Below, in pieces: positions 4,963-6,576 of a stretch of DNA of 6,576 bases. The position numbers and the translations under genes were made by a program. Location: contig JANWJI010000058.1 of NCBI GenBank assembly GCA_025449515.1, positions 1 through 6,576 of the forward strand, in the 5' to 3' direction. Below the pieces are notes generated by a model, which saw only the letters and a list, made by a program, of their open reading frames with translations, was not told the origin of the DNA and ran no database searches. The stretch comes from Nitrososphaeraceae archaeon. GTDB lineage: Archaea > Thermoproteota > Nitrososphaeria > Nitrososphaerales > Nitrososphaeraceae. How positions within the stretch are numbered: the first letter of the stretch is position 1; each line of letters opens with the position of its first letter.

Positions 4963-5754
4963 TTAACGGCTGGATGAAACCTCCTTTACGATTTCATATT
5001 TAGATTTGTATCCTCTTGGGTTAATCATCATATTGTCATAGTGAAAAGTTGATGAATTTCCAACTATTACAGTGGTAATCATCCCAAGCATATCCTGGTG
5101 TTCAAGCATATTGTTCAAGGTAGTAAGGGTTATGGCCTGACTGTCGCGATATGCACCTTTAACAATAGCAACAGGAGTATCCGGTTTGCGGTACTTTAGG
5201 AATATATCCCTAGTATCTCTCAATTGATGAACTCTCTTTTTACTCGCAGGATTGTAAATAACTGTAACGTAGTCTCCCAAAGCTGCAGCTTCGACCCTCT
5301 TTACAATCATTTCCCAGGGAACGAGCAAATCGCTCATACTCACAACTGCGAAATCGGTCATTAGTGGTGAACCCACTAACGCTGCGCACGAATTCAGAGA
5401 GGAAACACCAGGTACGCATTCCAAATATATCCCTTCTCCATTCTTCCAGCCCTTTTCAGCCAAGATTTCGTAAATGAGTCCAATCATTCCGTAGATACCT
5501 GGGTCGCCCGAGGACACGAGTGAAACAATCTTTCCTTTTTCGGCAAACTCTATGGCTTGGTTTGCCCTTTCTACCTCCTGGGTCATTGGGTATCTATAAA
5601 CCTCCTTTCCTTCAATTAACCTCTCTATTAGTGAGATGTAGGTATCGTAACCAATGACAATATCGCTCTGGCTTATCACTTCGTTTGCGCGAAAGGTCAT
5701 GTGGTCATGGTGGCCCGGACCTAATCCGACGACAAATAATTTACCTGTATTCAT
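4963..5754 (-). CDS. cobJ: Precorrin-3B / cobalt-precorrin-3B C17-methyltransferase
   Basis: This enzyme of corrin-ring synthesis transfers a methyl group from S-adenosylmethionine to C17 of the tetrapyrrole, with ring contraction, on the way to cobalamin (CobJ in the aerobic route, CbiH in the anaerobic one). The 263-residue length fits single-domain family members. Tetrapyrrole-methylase motifs are seen in order: GLGPG (10-14), VIGYDTY (33-39), SSGDPGIYGM (81-90), VPGVSSLNSCAALVGSPL (114-131), the CobJ-typical SMSDLLVPWE (139-148), YNPASKKR (167-174) and a C-terminal TTVIVGNSSTF (227-237). ATG at 5754 puts GLGPG at the usual distance from the N-terminus. It is cytoplasmic. It is preceded by aspartate kinase in the same direction, with 114 bases between, and has its own TATA-like box, so a shared operon is uncertain. 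No other cobalamin genes are in the window. Nothing shows whether the substrate carries cobalt, so CbiH is an equally fair name. Confidence 0.95.
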   Translation of the reverse strand: MNTGKLFVVGLGPGHHDHMTFRANEVISQSDIVIGYDTYISLIERLIEGKEVYRYPMTQEVERANQAIEFAEKGKIVSLVSSGDPGIYGMIGLIYEILAEKGWKNGEGIYLECVPGVSSLNSCAALVGSPLMTDFAVVSMSDLLVPWEMIVKRVEAAALGDYVTVIYNPASKKRVHQLRDTRDIFLKYRKPDTPVAIVKGAYRDSQAITLTTLNNMLEHQDMLGMITTVIVGNSSTFHYDNMMINPRGYKSKYEIVKEVSSSR

Positions 5755-5780
5755 TCAACCATTTTCAATCATTAAAGCGC

Positions 5781-5790
5781 ATTTATCTTT
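5781..5790 (-). promoter_or_regulatory. Candidate TATA box of cobJ
   Basis: On the minus strand this reads AAAGATAAAT, centred about 31 nt before the cobJ ATG, giving a leader of about six nucleotides. A second AT-rich motif, TTTAAT (5771-5776), lies too close (about 20 nt) to be the main box. No Shine-Dalgarno precedes the ATG. Confidence 0.45.
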
Positions 5791-5829
5791 TTCTTGATTG
5801 ACTAACAGACTAACCATATATCTACATGT

Positions 5830-5850
5830 TCTAATCGCAGCAAGATTAGA
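5830..5850 (-). repeat. 7-bp hairpin between aspartate kinase and cobJ
   Basis: TCTAATC (5830-5836) and GATTAGA (5844-5850) are perfect inverted repeats around a seven-base loop, starting about 19 nt past the aspartate kinase stop in the direction of transcription. The bases beyond are AT-rich but hold no T-run, so a terminator is only weakly supported. It could be an operator-like palindrome for cobJ. Confidence 0.35.
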
Positions 5851-5868
5851 CTAACTTAAACGTCAAGC

Positions 5869-6576
5869 CTATTTCGAGAGTTCAAATTCCATGTGCAAAG
5901 CTTTGACTGTTTCCTCACAATCCTTGTTATTTACTACTAAAGCCAGATTTAACTCTGAATATCCTTGAGTAATCATGATGACATTTACCTCTCTCTTTGC
6001 AATAGCACCAAATACCTTCGCAGCAACTCCCTTTATACCCCGCATTCCTGATCCGACTACCGCTATGACAGCGACGTCATCATTCACACTTACTTTCTTA
6101 ATGACCTTGCCCAATAGATTAAGTTCCAATATATTTGTCGCCTTATCCAAGGCATTTTTTCTTACGACCATAGATATACTCGATTCTGAAGGGCTTTGAG
6201 ATATCATCATGATATTCACCCTATTTTTCGCTAGCGTATCAAAGATTCTTGCCGCTGTCCCCGGAGCACCCACCATTCCGCTCCCACTAACGTCAATTAA
6301 TGCGGTGTTTCTGATCATATTTATAGATTTTACAATTTTCTGAAATTCATTACTTGGATGAGAAGTAATGAGAGTCCCGACGTTCTGAGTATTGAAGGTG
6401 TTCCGAATTCTAACCGGTATCTTTGCCTCTATCACTGGCTCGAGAGCTCTGGGATGTATGTACTTTGCACCAAACAGTGCCATTTCCATGGCTTCTGTAA
6501 ACGAGACCTCGTTTAGTACTTTGGCATTTTTGACTATCTTTGGATCCGCTGTCATTAGACCGTCTACATCGCTCCA
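5869..6576 (-). CDS. lysC: Aspartate kinase, C-terminal part (5' end beyond the window)
   Basis: Aspartokinase phosphorylates L-aspartate with ATP to 4-phospho-aspartate, the first step to lysine, threonine, methionine and diaminopimelate. The visible 235 residues are in frame to the right edge (starting WSDVDGL), so the N-terminal catalytic region is outside and the methionine encoded at 6555 is internal, not the start. Numbering from the edge, VDGLMTADPKIV (4-15) is the nucleotide-site motif and LFGAKYIHPR (34-43) the conserved segment that closes the kinase domain, followed by PVRIRNTFN. Two ACT domains follow: about 87-150 (GSGMVGAPGTAARIF, then MISQSPSESSISMVV) and about 167-232 (GSGMRGIKGVAAKVF, then MITQGYSELNLALVV). 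Such tandem ACT domains bind the end-product amino acid and give feedback inhibition; which amino acid acts here cannot be read from sequence. No homoserine dehydrogenase domain follows, so it is monofunctional. The enzyme is cytoplasmic. Confidence 0.96.
   Translation of the reverse strand, partial: WSDVDGLMTADPKIVKNAKVLNEVSFTEAMEMALFGAKYIHPRALEPVIEAKIPVRIRNTFNTQNVGTLITSHPSNEFQKIVKSINMIRNTALIDVSGSGMVGAPGTAARIFDTLAKNRVNIMMISQSPSESSISMVVRKNALDKATNILELNLLGKVIKKVSVNDDVAVIAVVGSGMRGIKGVAAKVFGAIAKREVNVIMITQGYSELNLALVVNNKDCEETVKALHMEFELSK

Noticed and set aside
5975..6199. 74-codon open frame on the plus strand
   Set aside because: It is antisense to the second and first ACT domains of aspartate kinase, a clear shadow.

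Overview
The window looks like a stretch of an AT-rich archaeal chromosome, most likely an ammonia-oxidising Nitrososphaeria (Thaumarchaeota) of the Nitrososphaera/Nitrosocosmicus type. The reasons are TATA-like boxes about 25 nt upstream of several starts with no leader and no Shine-Dalgarno, a tRNA with its own TATA box, small CX2C...CX2C zinc-ribbon proteins, a very small exported two-cysteine protein, and wide gene-poor gaps. The lineage is inferred from style and family recollection; no search was run.

Layout. The left edge carries a tRNA-Val(UAC) on the minus strand that lacks its last bases. From about 66 to 3300 the plus strand holds scattered small genes: a 78-residue exported protein (411-647) and two zinc-ribbon proteins (847-1317 and 2149-2604) whose C-terminal ribbons have identical cysteine spacing. 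Between and after them lie gene-poor stretches with weak short ORFs and several good hairpins (708-737, 1648-1670, 1911-1938).

From 3401 rightward all supported genes are on the minus strand. A 363-residue membrane-anchored, externally facing protein (3401-4492) is overlapped by 20 bases by the 3' end of a 106-residue ORF of unknown function (4473-4793), which suggests one transcript. Beyond them are two well-recognised core metabolic genes: cobJ/cbiH, the C17 ring-contraction methyltransferase of cobalamin synthesis (4963-5754), and the C-terminal part of aspartate kinase with two ACT domains (5869 to the right edge).

The right third is therefore ordinary biosynthesis (B12 and aspartate-family amino acids). 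The left two thirds, between the tRNA and cobJ, are lineage-specific: small exported and zinc-ribbon proteins, an orphan exported protein, and possibly decayed ORFs. I see no CRISPR array, recognisable transposase, integrase or defence gene. The least explained parts are the two-gene unit at 3401-4793, the zinc-ribbon pair and the hairpin-rich gap at 1318-2148.
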